Positions 38,183-47,670 of a stretch of DNA of 64,000 bases are shown one piece after another. Each line of letters begins with the position of its first letter. Within the stretch, counting starts at the first letter, position 1. The notes beneath the pieces were generated by a model. It had not been told where the DNA came from. It searched no databases and saw only the letters and a program-made list of their open reading frames with translations. The DNA is from Lentimicrobiaceae bacterium. GTDB taxonomy: Bacteria > Bacteroidota > Bacteroidia > Bacteroidales > JAGONC01. Where the stretch lies: contig JAGONC010000004.1 of assembly GCA_017993235.1 (NCBI GenBank), forward strand, positions 88,873 to 152,872. Direction: 5' to 3'. Position numbers and translations under genes: made by a program.

Positions 38183-40333
38183 ATGCCCGTCCCTTCTCAT
38201 CCCTATACTCCTGTTATCGCAAGGGAACTAAGCCTCTCCAGCCACCAGGTGGAGAATACGATCAGGTTGCTGAATGAAGGAGCCACCATACCTTTTATTG
38301 CCCGTTACAGGAAGGAGATGACCGGCAGCCTGGATGAGGTCACCCTCCTTAAGATCAGAGACCGGCTCCGGCAACTCACAGAACTCGACAAACGCCGCGC
38401 AGTTATTTTAGATTCCATCAGGGAACAGGGAAAACTCACCCCCGAACTTGAGGAACAGATCCAGCAGGCCACCACCATGGCGGAACTGGAAGACCTCTAC
38501 CTGCCTTATAAACCCAAAAGGAAAACCAGGGCTTCCATTGCCAGGGCGAAGGGCCTCGAACCGCTTGCGATCCTTGTTTTCTCGCAGCAAGACATGGATC
38601 CGTTTGAAGCAGCATTGCCGTACATCAACCCTGACCTGGGAGTCATTTCTGCAGAAGATGCCCTTTCTGGTGCACGGGATATCATTGCAGAATGGATCAA
38701 CGAAAACAAACACTGCCGGCAGGAAATGCGTCACCTGTTCTTAAAAAAGGCTTTACTCCATTCAAAGGTCATCCGGGAAAAGGAAGAGGAAGGGATCAAG
38801 TTCAGAGATTATTTTGATTTTAAGGAGCTTGTGGCCAGGGCGCCCTCGCACAGGGTACTGGCCCTTTTCCGCGGCGAAAATGAGGAATTCCTCAGGGTCA
38901 CCATAGCTCCGGAGGAATTTCTTGCTGTTCAGTTGCTGGAACGTATCTTCATCAAAAACAACTCGAAATCAGCAGAACAGGTTCGCCTGGCCATGCTGGA
39001 TTCCTACAAACGCCTGCTGCAACCCTCCATGGAAACCGAAATGCGGGAGTGGGTGAAACAGAAGGCAGATAAAGCAGCCATACGGGTGTTTGCTGAGAAT
39101 CTCGGTCAACTGTTGCTGGCACCACCGCTGGGACAGAAGACCGTTATGGCGATCGATCCGGGATTTAAAACCGGGTGCAAGGTGGTTTGTCTGGATAAAC
39201 AGGGAAATCTGCTCCACAATGAAACCATTTATCCTCACCCTCCCCATAATGAGGTCCGGCAGGCGATACCCAAGATCCTTAACCTGGTGGATGCTTACAA
39301 GATCGAAGCCATCGCCATAGGGAACGGGACTGCAGGCAGGGAAACCGAATATTTCATCCGGCGTATCCCTTTTGATCGTGAGATCATGGCCGTGATGGTC
39401 AACGAAAGCGGAGCGTCGGTCTATTCTGCTTCCGCACTTGCCAGGGAGGAGTTTCCCGATTACGATATCACCGTACGGGGAGCTGTATCCATCGGCCGGC
39501 GGTTGATGGACCCGCTGGCTGAACTGGTCAAGATCGAACCGAAATCCATCGGGGTAGGACAGTACCAACACGATGTTGATCAGAATGATTTGAAAGACAG
39601 CCTGGAAGATGTGGTGGTGAGCTGCGTCAATGCAGTTGGTGTGGAAGTAAATACGGCCAGTAAAGAACTGCTGACCTATGTATCAGGATTAGGCCCCTCC
39701 CTGGCGCAGAAAATTATTGACTATCGCAAGGACAAAGGACCTTTTGGCTCACGGGACGAACTGAAAAAGATACCCCGCTTCGGAGATAAGGCGTTTGAAC
39801 AGGCAGCGGGCTTCCTCAGGATCCATCAGGCAAAGAACCCGCTCGACCGGTCGGCGGTGCACCCTGAAAGCTATGCGATCGTTGAAGCAATGGTGAATAG
39901 CGTTGGTGCAACGGTTGAAGAAATCATGAAAAATGAAGCCCTGAGAAAACAGATCCACATAGAGTATTTTATTACGGAGAAAGTGGGACTCCCGACGCTC
40001 CACGACATCATGCAGGAGCTGGCCAAACCCGGCCGTGATCCCAGGCAGAAATTCGAATTCTTTGAATTCGACAAGTCGGTGCATTCCATCAATGACCTTC
40101 AGCCGGGAATGATCCTGCCGGGAATCGTGACCAACATCACCGCATTTGGCGCTTTTGTCGATGTGGGGGTGCATCAGGACGGGCTGGTCCATATCAGCCA
40201 GCTGGCGGATAAATTTATCAATGATCCTAATCAGGTGGTCAGGATCAACCAGAAAGTGAAAGTAAGGGTACTGGAGGTGGATGCTGACCGACGGAGGATC
40301 CAGCTCTCCATGAAGAACACAAACATCACGTAA
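38183..40333 (+). CDS. tex: Tex-family RNA-binding transcription accessory protein
   Basis: A 716-residue protein with the Tex domain order. An N-terminal helical region has FIARYRKEMTGSLDE. An RNase H-like YqgF domain follows (VMAIDPGFKTGCK). Then come helix-hairpin-helix motifs (YVSGLGPSLAQKIIDYR). The C-terminal S1 domain reads GIVTNITAFGAFVDVGVHQDG. Tex proteins bind nucleic acid and act in transcription or RNA metabolism. It begins 2 bp after the T9SS gene but is unlikely to share its function. Start ATG 38183. Confidence 0.95.
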   Translation: MPVPSHPYTPVIARELSLSSHQVENTIRLLNEGATIPFIARYRKEMTGSLDEVTLLKIRDRLRQLTELDKRRAVILDSIREQGKLTPELEEQIQQATTMAELEDLYLPYKPKRKTRASIARAKGLEPLAILVFSQQDMDPFEAALPYINPDLGVISAEDALSGARDIIAEWINENKHCRQEMRHLFLKKALLHSKVIREKEEEGIKFRDYFDFKELVARAPSHRVLALFRGENEEFLRVTIAPEEFLAVQLLERIFIKNNSKSAEQVRLAMLDSYKRLLQPSMETEMREWVKQKADKAAIRVFAENLGQLLLAPPLGQKTVMAIDPGFKTGCKVVCLDKQGNLLHNETIYPHPPHNEVRQAIPKILNLVDAYKIEAIAIGNGTAGRETEYFIRRIPFDREIMAVMVNESGASVYSASALAREEFPDYDITVRGAVSIGRRLMDPLAELVKIEPKSIGVGQYQHDVDQNDLKDSLEDVVVSCVNAVGVEVNTASKELLTYVSGLGPSLAQKIIDYRKDKGPFGSRDELKKIPRFGDKAFEQAAGFLRIHQAKNPLDRSAVHPESYAIVEAMVNSVGATVEEIMKNEALRKQIHIEYFITEKVGLPTLHDIMQELAKPGRDPRQKFEFFEFDKSVHSINDLQPGMILPGIVTNITAFGAFVDVGVHQDGLVHISQLADKFINDPNQVVRINQKVKVRVLEVDADRRRIQLSMKNTNIT

Positions 40334-40339
40334 TCCCAT

Positions 40340-41020
40340 ATGACCCTGTTTCGAAAAATAGGAATATTTACCGGACTGCTGATAACGTTGCTGTGCGGTA
40401 GTCTGGTGGCCAATGCCCAGGTCATCAAGGGAGCCGTTATTGCAGGATTTAACCTCTCTCAGGTAGATGGGGATGAAGTCTACGGATTCAGAAAATTCGG
40501 GGCGAATGTCGGAGCATCGGCCATTATTCCATTTACCGATCACTGGGAGGTATCCATTGAAACCCTCTTCAGCCAGAAAGGCTCGCGCCAGGGACCCCAG
40601 CGTGATGACTCACTCAGCGGTGAGTACAAATTGAAACTGAATTACGTGGATATACCCGTCATGGTGCATTACAACGATAAGGACCGGCTGATGTTCGGAC
40701 TGGGGATTTCGTATGGAAGACTCACGGGGGTAGAGGAATATGAGCATGGAAGGAAAATTGAAACAACCACCATAGATGGACCTTACTCAAGGGATGATAT
40801 CAATGGCATTGCCGATATCCGTTTCAGAATTTACAAAGGATTGAAATTCAATGTACGGTACGCCTACTCACTGAAAAAGATCCGGACACGGGAATTCTCA
40901 CCACCGAACGTGGATCCCTGGACACGGGATCAATACAATAACTTCTGGTCCTTCCGGGTGATCTATGTGATCAACGAAAAACAGTCGGAAAGAATAAAGG
41001 ATGAAAATCAGCAGCAGTAA
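40340..41020 (+). CDS. Outer-membrane beta-barrel protein (PorT-like)
   Basis: A 226-residue exported protein with a signal peptide ending VANAQ. It has alternating hydrophobic strands (for example YKLKLNYVDIPVMVHY), typical of the outer-membrane barrel family (OmpW/PorT-like). Some family members belong to type IX secretion, but this one lacks identifying features. It starts 6 bp after tex. Confidence 0.75.
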   Translation: MTLFRKIGIFTGLLITLLCGSLVANAQVIKGAVIAGFNLSQVDGDEVYGFRKFGANVGASAIIPFTDHWEVSIETLFSQKGSRQGPQRDDSLSGEYKLKLNYVDIPVMVHYNDKDRLMFGLGISYGRLTGVEEYEHGRKIETTTIDGPYSRDDINGIADIRFRIYKGLKFNVRYAYSLKKIRTREFSPPNVDPWTRDQYNNFWSFRVIYVINEKQSERIKDENQQQ

Positions 41021-41028
41021 GAAACGAA

Positions 41029-42225
41029 TTACATTTCGAGCAGGTTTTTCGCCATGTTCCGTGCCATCGCTGCACACTGGCTGTAGTCTTCTTCGGTAGC
41101 AGCTCCTTTAGCCTGTATCGGTTCTCCGACCATTTCCCAGCCAATGTTTTCAGCAAACTGCCCGAGGGCTTTTACCCCACCGCCACCCCATGCCGCTGAG
41201 CCGAAGATACCCAGCAGCCGGTTACGGATTCCGGTGTTGATGACTTTACTGATCAACGCCTCAACGGGAGGGTAAAGGCCACCATTGTATGCAGGGCTGC
41301 CCATCAGAACTCCCCTGAAAAGAAACAGATCGCTCAGGATATACGATAAATGCGTTTTTGAAGCATCATAGATGCGTAACTCCCGCATCCCTTCCTCGTT
41401 CAGTATGCGCCCTGCGTAATCGGCCATTTTTTCTGTATGGCCGTACATAGAGCCGTATGCAATGACTACACCCGTCTCGGCTTCAAACCGACTCCATTTC
41501 AGGTACTGATCAAGGATCCAACCCGGATTCGTTCTCCAGACCGGACCATGAGTGGGGGCAATGATGCCAATGTCGGTGCCTTCAAGGCTTTTTGCAGCCT
41601 TTTGCACCGGATTCCAGTACTTTCCGACAATGTTGGCATAATACCGGCGAATCTCATCCTGATAGGAAGAAAGGTTCAGCTCGTCATCGAAAATGCCGCC
41701 ATCCAGTGTTCCGAACGAACCAAATGCATCCCCCGAAAAAAGGATCTTTGTACCGGTCTCGTAAGTCATCATCGTCTCCGGCCAGTGGAGCATCGGGGTT
41801 AGGAAGAACTTCAGCTTCCTGTCGCCGGTGTCCAGGGTGAGGGATTCGTCAATGGAGATCAGGTTGTCACAAACCCGGTAAAACTGCTCCAGGATCTTGA
41901 ACGTTTTGCTGTTGCCAACGATCCTGATTTCCGGGTATCTGGCAATCACAGGACGGATGGCGCCTGAATGATCAGGTTCCAGGTGATTAATGACCAGGTA
42001 ATCCAATTTTCCTTCAGGTCCAATGACCCTGGAGATTTTGTCAAGGAATTCATCGCTTCCGGAGGCTTCCACCGTGTCGATCAAAACGTTGTGACGACCT
42101 TTGATCAGGTAGGAGTTATAGGATACTCCTTTTTCCAGCGGCCAGAGGTTTTCAAAAAGATGCGTTCTGCGGTCGTTGGTGCCGATCCAGAAAACGTTAT
42201 CTGCAAGGGGAATGGGGTAGAACAT
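41029..42225 (-). CDS. Flavodiiron protein (FprA type)
   Basis: A 398-residue two-domain protein. The N-terminal metallo-beta-lactamase fold has the diiron ligand motif HLEPDHSG (about residues 80-87) and a later THGPVW. The C-terminal flavodoxin domain binds FMN (AYGSMYGHTEKMADY). It reduces oxygen to water or NO to N2O with electrons from rubredoxin or a related donor, as is common in anaerobes. No rubredoxin is adjacent. The decamer array lies directly upstream of its ATG. Confidence 0.95.
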   Translation of the reverse strand: MFYPIPLADNVFWIGTNDRRTHLFENLWPLEKGVSYNSYLIKGRHNVLIDTVEASGSDEFLDKISRVIGPEGKLDYLVINHLEPDHSGAIRPVIARYPEIRIVGNSKTFKILEQFYRVCDNLISIDESLTLDTGDRKLKFFLTPMLHWPETMMTYETGTKILFSGDAFGSFGTLDGGIFDDELNLSSYQDEIRRYYANIVGKYWNPVQKAAKSLEGTDIGIIAPTHGPVWRTNPGWILDQYLKWSRFEAETGVVIAYGSMYGHTEKMADYAGRILNEEGMRELRIYDASKTHLSYILSDLFLFRGVLMGSPAYNGGLYPPVEALISKVINTGIRNRLLGIFGSAAWGGGGVKALGQFAENIGWEMVGEPIQAKGAATEEDYSQCAAMARNMAKNLLEM

Positions 42226-42234
42226 AGGGGAAAG

Positions 42235-42310
42235 GTTATTTATGGTTATTTATGGTTATTTATGGTTATTTGTGGTCATTCGTGGTCATTCATAGTCACT
42301 TGTAGTCATG
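42235..42310 (-). repeat. 10-bp tandem array upstream of the flavodiiron gene
   Basis: Read on the minus strand this is about eight decamers of AATAACCATA/AATGACCACG, in exact 10-bp register. It is the same family as 461-577, 3838-3920 and 21521-21598. It ends 10 bp before the flavodiiron start codon, in the sense orientation of that gene. Confidence 0.88.
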
Positions 42311-42326
42311 CAGTTGTCAGGAGGTG

Positions 42327-43115
42327 TTATCTTGGATGATCGAGATGATATTGTCGGGTGGCTTCTATGAAGGAGCGGCCTACTGTTGAAGACAGGGGAT
42401 TGGACAGGTCCATTCGTTCGGGATGCCATTGAATGCCCAGCAAGTATGGCTTGTTCTCCGGTCGTTTCCATTCAATCACTTCAACCAGACCATCCTCACT
42501 CCAGCCTGAAGCGGTAAAAACATCTGCCAGCCGTTCGATGCCCTGGTGGTGGTTGGTATTGGTTGTTCCCGATGTTAATCCCGATACGGTGTTGATCATG
42601 CTTCCGGGAAAAAGAGAGACAACATGAAAACAATTGAATTTATCAGGACACCGGTGGATTGTAGATGCTTTATCCTGCGGTATGTCAATGATCAGGCTGC
42701 CCCCGAAAGCCACGTTCAATATCTGAAGTCCCCGGCAGATGCCGAGAATTGGGAGTGCCATTTCCTTTGCTTTTTTCATTAAAGCCAACTCCAGTGTATC
42801 GCGCTTATGGTCAATTGTATCGCACCGGGCTGTGTCTGACTCCTTGCCAAAACGTCCGGGATAGATATCCACTCCGCCTGATAACAGCAATCCCGAACAC
42901 GTTTCAAGGACTTTCACAGCAGCGTCGGGCTGATAACCGTTCATATCAATCCATTTTATGCCAGGGTCAATGTTTTCAAGCCATTTACCATATGCCAGGT
43001 ATGACTCCGACCCTGTTCCCCTGGATATAGCTATAACGAGCTGTTCCTGAGCCTGTGAGAGCATTGTAAAACCGGATAAAAGCATGCAAAGAGAGAAAAA
43101 TTTCATGATCTTCAT
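42327..43115 (-). CDS. Exported class I glutamine amidotransferase-like (peptidase C26) protein
   Basis: About 262 residues from ATG 43115. The longer frame to 43187 adds a poorly plausible N-terminus, while 43115 gives a signal peptide (MKFFSLCMLLSGFTMLSQAQ). The catalytic triad of the C26/PuuD family is present: nucleophile C127 in GICRGLQ, H231 and E233 in QWHPE. Family members cleave gamma-glutamyl bonds. It follows the TPP-controlled TonB receptor gene with a 68-bp gap, which suggests co-regulation. Export of a C26 enzyme is uncommon in my experience of the family. Confidence 0.8.
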   Translation of the reverse strand: MKIMKFFSLCMLLSGFTMLSQAQEQLVIAISRGTGSESYLAYGKWLENIDPGIKWIDMNGYQPDAAVKVLETCSGLLLSGGVDIYPGRFGKESDTARCDTIDHKRDTLELALMKKAKEMALPILGICRGLQILNVAFGGSLIIDIPQDKASTIHRCPDKFNCFHVVSLFPGSMINTVSGLTSGTTNTNHHQGIERLADVFTASGWSEDGLVEVIEWKRPENKPYLLGIQWHPERMDLSNPLSSTVGRSFIEATRQYHLDHPR

Positions 43116-43183
43116 TTTGTAAGACCGGGAAAGGTGGACAAAGATATGAAAAACTGGAATGAGTAGGATAACCGGTAAAACGA

Positions 43184-45586
43184 TCACAGATCGAAGCGGA
43201 CTCCTGCCATCAAGTTCAATGTCGCTTGCGGGAAATAACCATTCATCATAAGATACTGATCCTCATATACATAACGGTATACCCAGGCATCTGTTTCATA
43301 TTTTGCATTGAAGATGTTATTGACCATCAGGTTGATACCAATTTCATCGATCCATTTTGTATGAAATGAGTAATCAATCAGCAAATGATTGACAAAATAA
43401 GGATCCAGCCTGCGGGTTTCGCTTTCTGTATTATCAATATATTGCCTGCTGACATATTTTGACAGAAAGCTTAATGATAATCCTTTCAAGGGTTGATACG
43501 TGATCCGGTTATTCGCGATCAGGGCAGGGGAGAAGGACAGATCGACCAGACCCAGGTAATGGGCATCCTGGGACCCTGTGTCCCAATTATCAACATATTC
43601 TGTGAAATCCAGGATTTTATTGCGGCTTAGGCTTAGATTGGCATCCAGTGTGAGGTTTTTCAGGATCCTGACCGCCAGGCCTGCCTCCAGTCCTGTCCGA
43701 TAACTTTCAGGGACATTCACCATGATGGGATCGCCAACATTGTTTATCTCCCCTGTAAGAACAAGCTGGTTATCATAATCCATAAGATAGGCATTAACTT
43801 CCAGTTCAATGCTTTCTGACCGGAAGCGATAGCCAAGTTCATAATCGAAAAGGATCTCGTGGAGGGGCTGGTAACCAGCGTCCGAATCCAGGTAATTCCT
43901 TCGGTTTGGTTCACGATGGGCAATTCCCCAGAATCCGTACAGACTATGCTGGTTGCTGATCGTATATTGAACGCTGAATTTTGGATTAACGAAATGGAAA
44001 TCCTTTTTCAGGTCAATTTCCTGAAGGTTATCATGGATCCCTTCAATCTGATAATGGATCTGCCTGTATTGCAGATCAGCAAAAACGCGCAGCGACTTGC
44101 TGATATAATAATCACCCTTGATATAGATGTCGAAATCGGACTTTTCTCCGGTATTTTCATACCATGGTTTTTGCTGATCCTTTACCATGACATCCCTTGC
44201 CCAGATCACATATCCATAATGGTCGCCCCGGTAATGATTGTAAGCCCCTCCCCCCGTCAGTTGAAACTTCCGGGAGGGATTGTACAGTGCACTGAACGTG
44301 CCCCCTGCAAAATGATTATCCAGCCATTTCTGGCGAATCAGGTCAGTGCGGCTGATTGCAGTATCCGGCTTGAAAATGCCCTCCCCATAATCTTCCAGTT
44401 TCTGGTCGGTCTTGTAGTTCTCATAGTATCCCATGCCTCGTACATAGAACAGGGCTGCATTAAGGATGGTGTAACGACCGAACTCGTGTGTGAATAATAG
44501 CTGATATTGAGTCTGTTTGTATTTATCAATCTGATTATCATAGTATTGAATATTCTCATCATCATCCACATACTCTCCGGCCGGATTATAAGTGCGATGG
44601 GTCATTAGGGAATCATAAGGAACTCCCTCCCATGCTTGATAGGTCCGTTCATCTCCTGAAAAAACTGCAAGTTTGAGTATATTCCTTTCATTAAAATAAG
44701 CGCCGGCGACGTAATAGGAGAAGAGATCCGATGAGGCCCGGTCGATATAGCCGTCGGATGTAATTCTTGACAGGCGGGCATCGATCGTCCATTGGTCGTT
44801 GATCAGTCCTGATCCGAGGGCGATTTTGTTCTTCATGCTGTTAAAGCTGCCATAGGAAGTTTCGATGCGTGCATATGGCTCAGGTTCAATGGATTGCGTT
44901 TTGAAATTAATACTGGCACCAAAGGTTGCCGCTCCATGGGAAGAAGTTCCCACACCGCGCTGTATCTGCACATTATCCAGCGATGATGCCAGATCGGGTA
45001 CGTCGACCCAGTATACATTATGGGATTCAGGATCATTATAGGGGATACCGTTGATGGTGACATTGATTCGCGTGATATCGGTCCCGCGGATCCTGAGGCC
45101 TGAATAACCGATGTCATTTCCTGCATCGGAAGTAGTTGTCAGAGAGGGAGTTGAACTCATCAGAAATGGAATATCCTTCCCGAGGTTTATTTGGCTAATC
45201 ATCTCCCTGGATACATTTTCATACGTTCCGGCGACACCCTGGGCTATCCTTGTCGACTGAATCTGGACTTCCTCCTGAAGAAGAGAGGTTCTTTGCATTG
45301 ATAAATTTAGTTCAACGTTTGAAGTCAGCGGGATTTCCCGGAGTAAGTTTTCAAATCCGATATAGGAAACTTCCACTTCGTAATTTCCCGGTTTCAGTTC
45401 ACTCAGGTAAAATATTCCATCCATTCCCGATATCGTTCCCAGGTAGGTATTCTTCACCTGGATGTTTGCACCGATGAGCGGTGCTCCGGATTCTCCGTCG
45501 GTGATCCTCCCCCGGATGGAAAGCTGTCCACTGGAGTTAAATGAATAAGCGAAAAGCAGAACGGTAATGACAAATGATTTTTTCAT
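43184..45586 (-). CDS. TonB-dependent receptor, probable thiamin or precursor uptake
   Basis: An 800-residue outer-membrane receptor. After a signal peptide (MKKSFVITVLLFAYSFNSSGQ) comes a carboxypeptidase-regulatory-like domain (IRGRITDGESGAPLIGANIQ). A plug domain with SGLRIRGTDITRIN follows, then a 22-strand barrel ending in an aromatic residue before the C-terminus (AGVRFDL). A TPP riboswitch lies directly upstream on the same strand (45671-45748), which ties expression to thiamin diphosphate level. Known family precedent: the Bacteroides OMR1 receptor is thiamin-specific and TPP-regulated. ATG 45586 is chosen because the earlier frame overlaps the riboswitch. Confidence 0.9.
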   Translation of the reverse strand: MKKSFVITVLLFAYSFNSSGQLSIRGRITDGESGAPLIGANIQVKNTYLGTISGMDGIFYLSELKPGNYEVEVSYIGFENLLREIPLTSNVELNLSMQRTSLLQEEVQIQSTRIAQGVAGTYENVSREMISQINLGKDIPFLMSSTPSLTTTSDAGNDIGYSGLRIRGTDITRINVTINGIPYNDPESHNVYWVDVPDLASSLDNVQIQRGVGTSSHGAATFGASINFKTQSIEPEPYARIETSYGSFNSMKNKIALGSGLINDQWTIDARLSRITSDGYIDRASSDLFSYYVAGAYFNERNILKLAVFSGDERTYQAWEGVPYDSLMTHRTYNPAGEYVDDDENIQYYDNQIDKYKQTQYQLLFTHEFGRYTILNAALFYVRGMGYYENYKTDQKLEDYGEGIFKPDTAISRTDLIRQKWLDNHFAGGTFSALYNPSRKFQLTGGGAYNHYRGDHYGYVIWARDVMVKDQQKPWYENTGEKSDFDIYIKGDYYISKSLRVFADLQYRQIHYQIEGIHDNLQEIDLKKDFHFVNPKFSVQYTISNQHSLYGFWGIAHREPNRRNYLDSDAGYQPLHEILFDYELGYRFRSESIELEVNAYLMDYDNQLVLTGEINNVGDPIMVNVPESYRTGLEAGLAVRILKNLTLDANLSLSRNKILDFTEYVDNWDTGSQDAHYLGLVDLSFSPALIANNRITYQPLKGLSLSFLSKYVSRQYIDNTESETRRLDPYFVNHLLIDYSFHTKWIDEIGINLMVNNIFNAKYETDAWVYRYVYEDQYLMMNGYFPQATLNLMAGVRFDL

Positions 45587-45670
45587 GTTCTGTAGAATTA
45601 AACAACCACGTATCCACGTATGGATACTTATTTGCAATGGGGAGCCGTAAAAACTGATGGTTGACAGGAA

Positions 45671-45748
45671 CATCCCTACGCCGGTACTACCCGGATCAGG
45701 TTCAAAGAGTATGATCTCAGCCCGTTATTTTGGGCACCCCTGCTACCC
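45671..45748 (-). promoter_or_regulatory. TPP riboswitch (THI element)
   Basis: The minus-strand sequence shows the conserved core: AGGGGTGCC near 45745, CTGAGA (45720-45715), GAACCTGATC (45702-45693) and GTACCGGCGTAGGGA (about 45687-45673). Spacing and order match the TPP aptamer. It precedes the TonB receptor ATG by about 85 bp. The intervening region could form a sequester helix or terminator that I did not define. Confidence 0.93.
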
Positions 45749-45764
45749 ACATTGGATAGCAATG

Positions 45765-45772
45765 CAAAGATA
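45765..45772 (-). promoter_or_regulatory. Candidate -7 box of the TPP-controlled operon
   Basis: Minus-strand TATCTTTG fits TAnnTTTG and puts transcription start near 45760, just ahead of the aptamer. The nearest TTG is about 24 bp upstream, so the -33 part is weak. The box lies 7 bp from the end of the DUF434 gene. Confidence 0.45.
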
Positions 45773-45778
45773 CTCATT

Positions 45779-46486
45779 TTAAAGGGAGAGTGAGCGCAAA
45801 TCGATAAAGTTCGGCTGAAAATTATGCTTTATCGTTTGAAAAGCCAGATCAAAGACCGGGACAACAGAGCGGTCAATAATGGTAGAATCAGATGTGGCGA
45901 TGATGCCTGTGAGGATTCCCGACAGCGTGGAGTCCACCTGGTCACAGATCTGTACCGAACAAGGGATATCCAGATGGCTTACCTGCTGAGAGATCAGATC
46001 ATGGATCGTTCCGGAGTCATTCACCTGTTCATCAACATAGAAAACTATTTCTTTTAAATTTAAGGTTACCAGATATTCCAGGCTCAAGGTAAGGGCTTTG
46101 TGAAGCAGATCTTTCCTGATCATCCTTCCATGTACACCGGCAGCATCCCGCAGGAAATGATCCATACTGATGAAAACTGTACCGCCACTCAGGTAAGTGC
46201 CGACTGTGATCAAGACATTGAGTGCGTCAATATGAATGACCTGACCTGCCAACCCGGCTTCGGATACCTGTTTTGGAATCCGGTTCCTGCTGGTTTCCTG
46301 CGTGCTTATTCCCCGGAAAAGCATGATCCGCTGGATACCGGACAGGGCATACCTGTCTCCGGTCATTTTCAGGATCGGTTTCTGCGGGTATCCTTTCCCA
46401 ATCAGGAAAAGGTAATCCTGAACCGCACACAGGAAAGTTTCATTAAGGAGATGGACAGGGGAGGTATTCATCAATGAACTTTTCAC
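45779..46486 (-). CDS. DUF434 domain-containing protein
   Basis: A 235-residue cytoplasmic protein. It shows GDRYALSGIQRIMLFRG and HIDALNVLITVGTYLSGG, blocks I associate with DUF434 (with a C-terminal DUF5616-like part, YVDEQVNDSG). The HIDALN and FYVDEQ segments resemble metal-binding strand ends of PIN/Mut7-like nucleases, but this is weak. It ends 7 bp before the TPP promoter. Nothing in the neighbourhood explains its role. Confidence 0.7.
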   Translation of the reverse strand: MKSSLMNTSPVHLLNETFLCAVQDYLFLIGKGYPQKPILKMTGDRYALSGIQRIMLFRGISTQETSRNRIPKQVSEAGLAGQVIHIDALNVLITVGTYLSGGTVFISMDHFLRDAAGVHGRMIRKDLLHKALTLSLEYLVTLNLKEIVFYVDEQVNDSGTIHDLISQQVSHLDIPCSVQICDQVDSTLSGILTGIIATSDSTIIDRSVVPVFDLAFQTIKHNFQPNFIDLRSLSL

Positions 46487-46538
46487 ATTTGGACTGGATG
46501 CTTACCGTCTCGTCATTGAAAGTCTTATTGCGGAATGA

Positions 46539-47555
46539 TCAGGTAAATTCACGGTCAAGTTCCGAAAATCGTTTCTTTCTTCGGATGTAGTGGTCAAAGA
46601 CAACATATCCCCTGTATATCTGGGAGGATCGCGACTGGATCAGGCCTGATCTTTTTCTTCTGGATCGTTTCATTGTTGAATAAAACGCCGCATATGCCCT
46701 GAAAACAGCCCAAAAATCCTTCACTCCACCGTCAATCAGAAATTTAAAGGATGCCAGGATATCCATAAAGAAGCGGATGAACAAAACCCGCTTTCTCCTG
46801 GGATCCGGCAGGTTCTTATAGAGCATAATGATATTGTTCCGGATATTGAGGTAGGTCTTGAATGATGATTTTTTTGGCAGGCTTCCTCCGCCCACATGAT
46901 AAACAATAGACTCCGGGCAATACATAATCCTGTAATTCAGGTTCTTCAATCGCCAGCAAAGGTCGATTTCCTCCATGTGTGCAAAAAAATCATCATCAAA
47001 GCCGCCAAACCTGTGGTATAGTTCTGCCCTGATGAACATGCAGGCGCCGGTCGCCCAGAAGATCTCCCTGGGATCATCATATTGCCCATGGTCTTCTTCG
47101 ATGGACTGAAAGATCCTTCCCCGGCAAAACGGATATCCAAGACGGTCAATGAATCCTCCGGCGGCTCCGGCATACTCGAATTGATCCCGTTCGGTGTATG
47201 ATCTCAGTTTCGGCTGGCAGGCAGCAATCTTTGGATCACTTTCCATCAGTTTTATCACCGGGGGGATCCAGCCGGGAGTGACCAGTATATCATTGTTCAG
47301 CAAAACATAATAATCCGCATCCACAAGTTTCAAAGCCCGGTTATAGCCAGATGCAAATCCAGTATTTCTTTTGTTATCAATGATCCTGACCTTGGGGAAC
47401 GCTTTTCTGATGTATCCGATGGAGCCGTCGGTCGAACCATTGTCGGCGATGATAATATCCGTATCAGGGGGTGAGCAGTTAACCACCTGTTGAAAAAATT
47501 CCCTCAGGAATTTCTCCCCATTCCAGTTCAATATGACCACCGCAACCCGTATCAA
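46539..47555 (-). CDS. GT2-family glycosyltransferase
   Basis: A 338-residue GT-A enzyme. It has the N-terminal nucleotide-sugar motifs VAVVILNWNGEKFL and IIADNGSTDGS, the DXD-like LLNND, and a later catalytic region EEIDLCWRL. The sequence resembles rhamnosyl- or other GT2 transferases in lipopolysaccharide or capsule synthesis. It is followed by a separate C-terminal basic region. The next minus-strand gene encodes an LpxL-like acyltransferase, so a lipid A or envelope glycolipid context is plausible. Confidence 0.88.
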   Translation of the reverse strand: MIRVAVVILNWNGEKFLREFFQQVVNCSPPDTDIIIADNGSTDGSIGYIRKAFPKVRIIDNKRNTGFASGYNRALKLVDADYYVLLNNDILVTPGWIPPVIKLMESDPKIAACQPKLRSYTERDQFEYAGAAGGFIDRLGYPFCRGRIFQSIEEDHGQYDDPREIFWATGACMFIRAELYHRFGGFDDDFFAHMEEIDLCWRLKNLNYRIMYCPESIVYHVGGGSLPKKSSFKTYLNIRNNIIMLYKNLPDPRRKRVLFIRFFMDILASFKFLIDGGVKDFWAVFRAYAAFYSTMKRSRRKRSGLIQSRSSQIYRGYVVFDHYIRRKKRFSELDREFT

Positions 47556-47670
47556 GAAATCACTATGTTATTTAGAATAGATAAAAGTATACAGTTTTCA
47601 TCAATTCCCCAAGACAATCCCATCAATTTTCCCTGAATTATATAAAATCTCTATTTGTAATTAAAAATCC

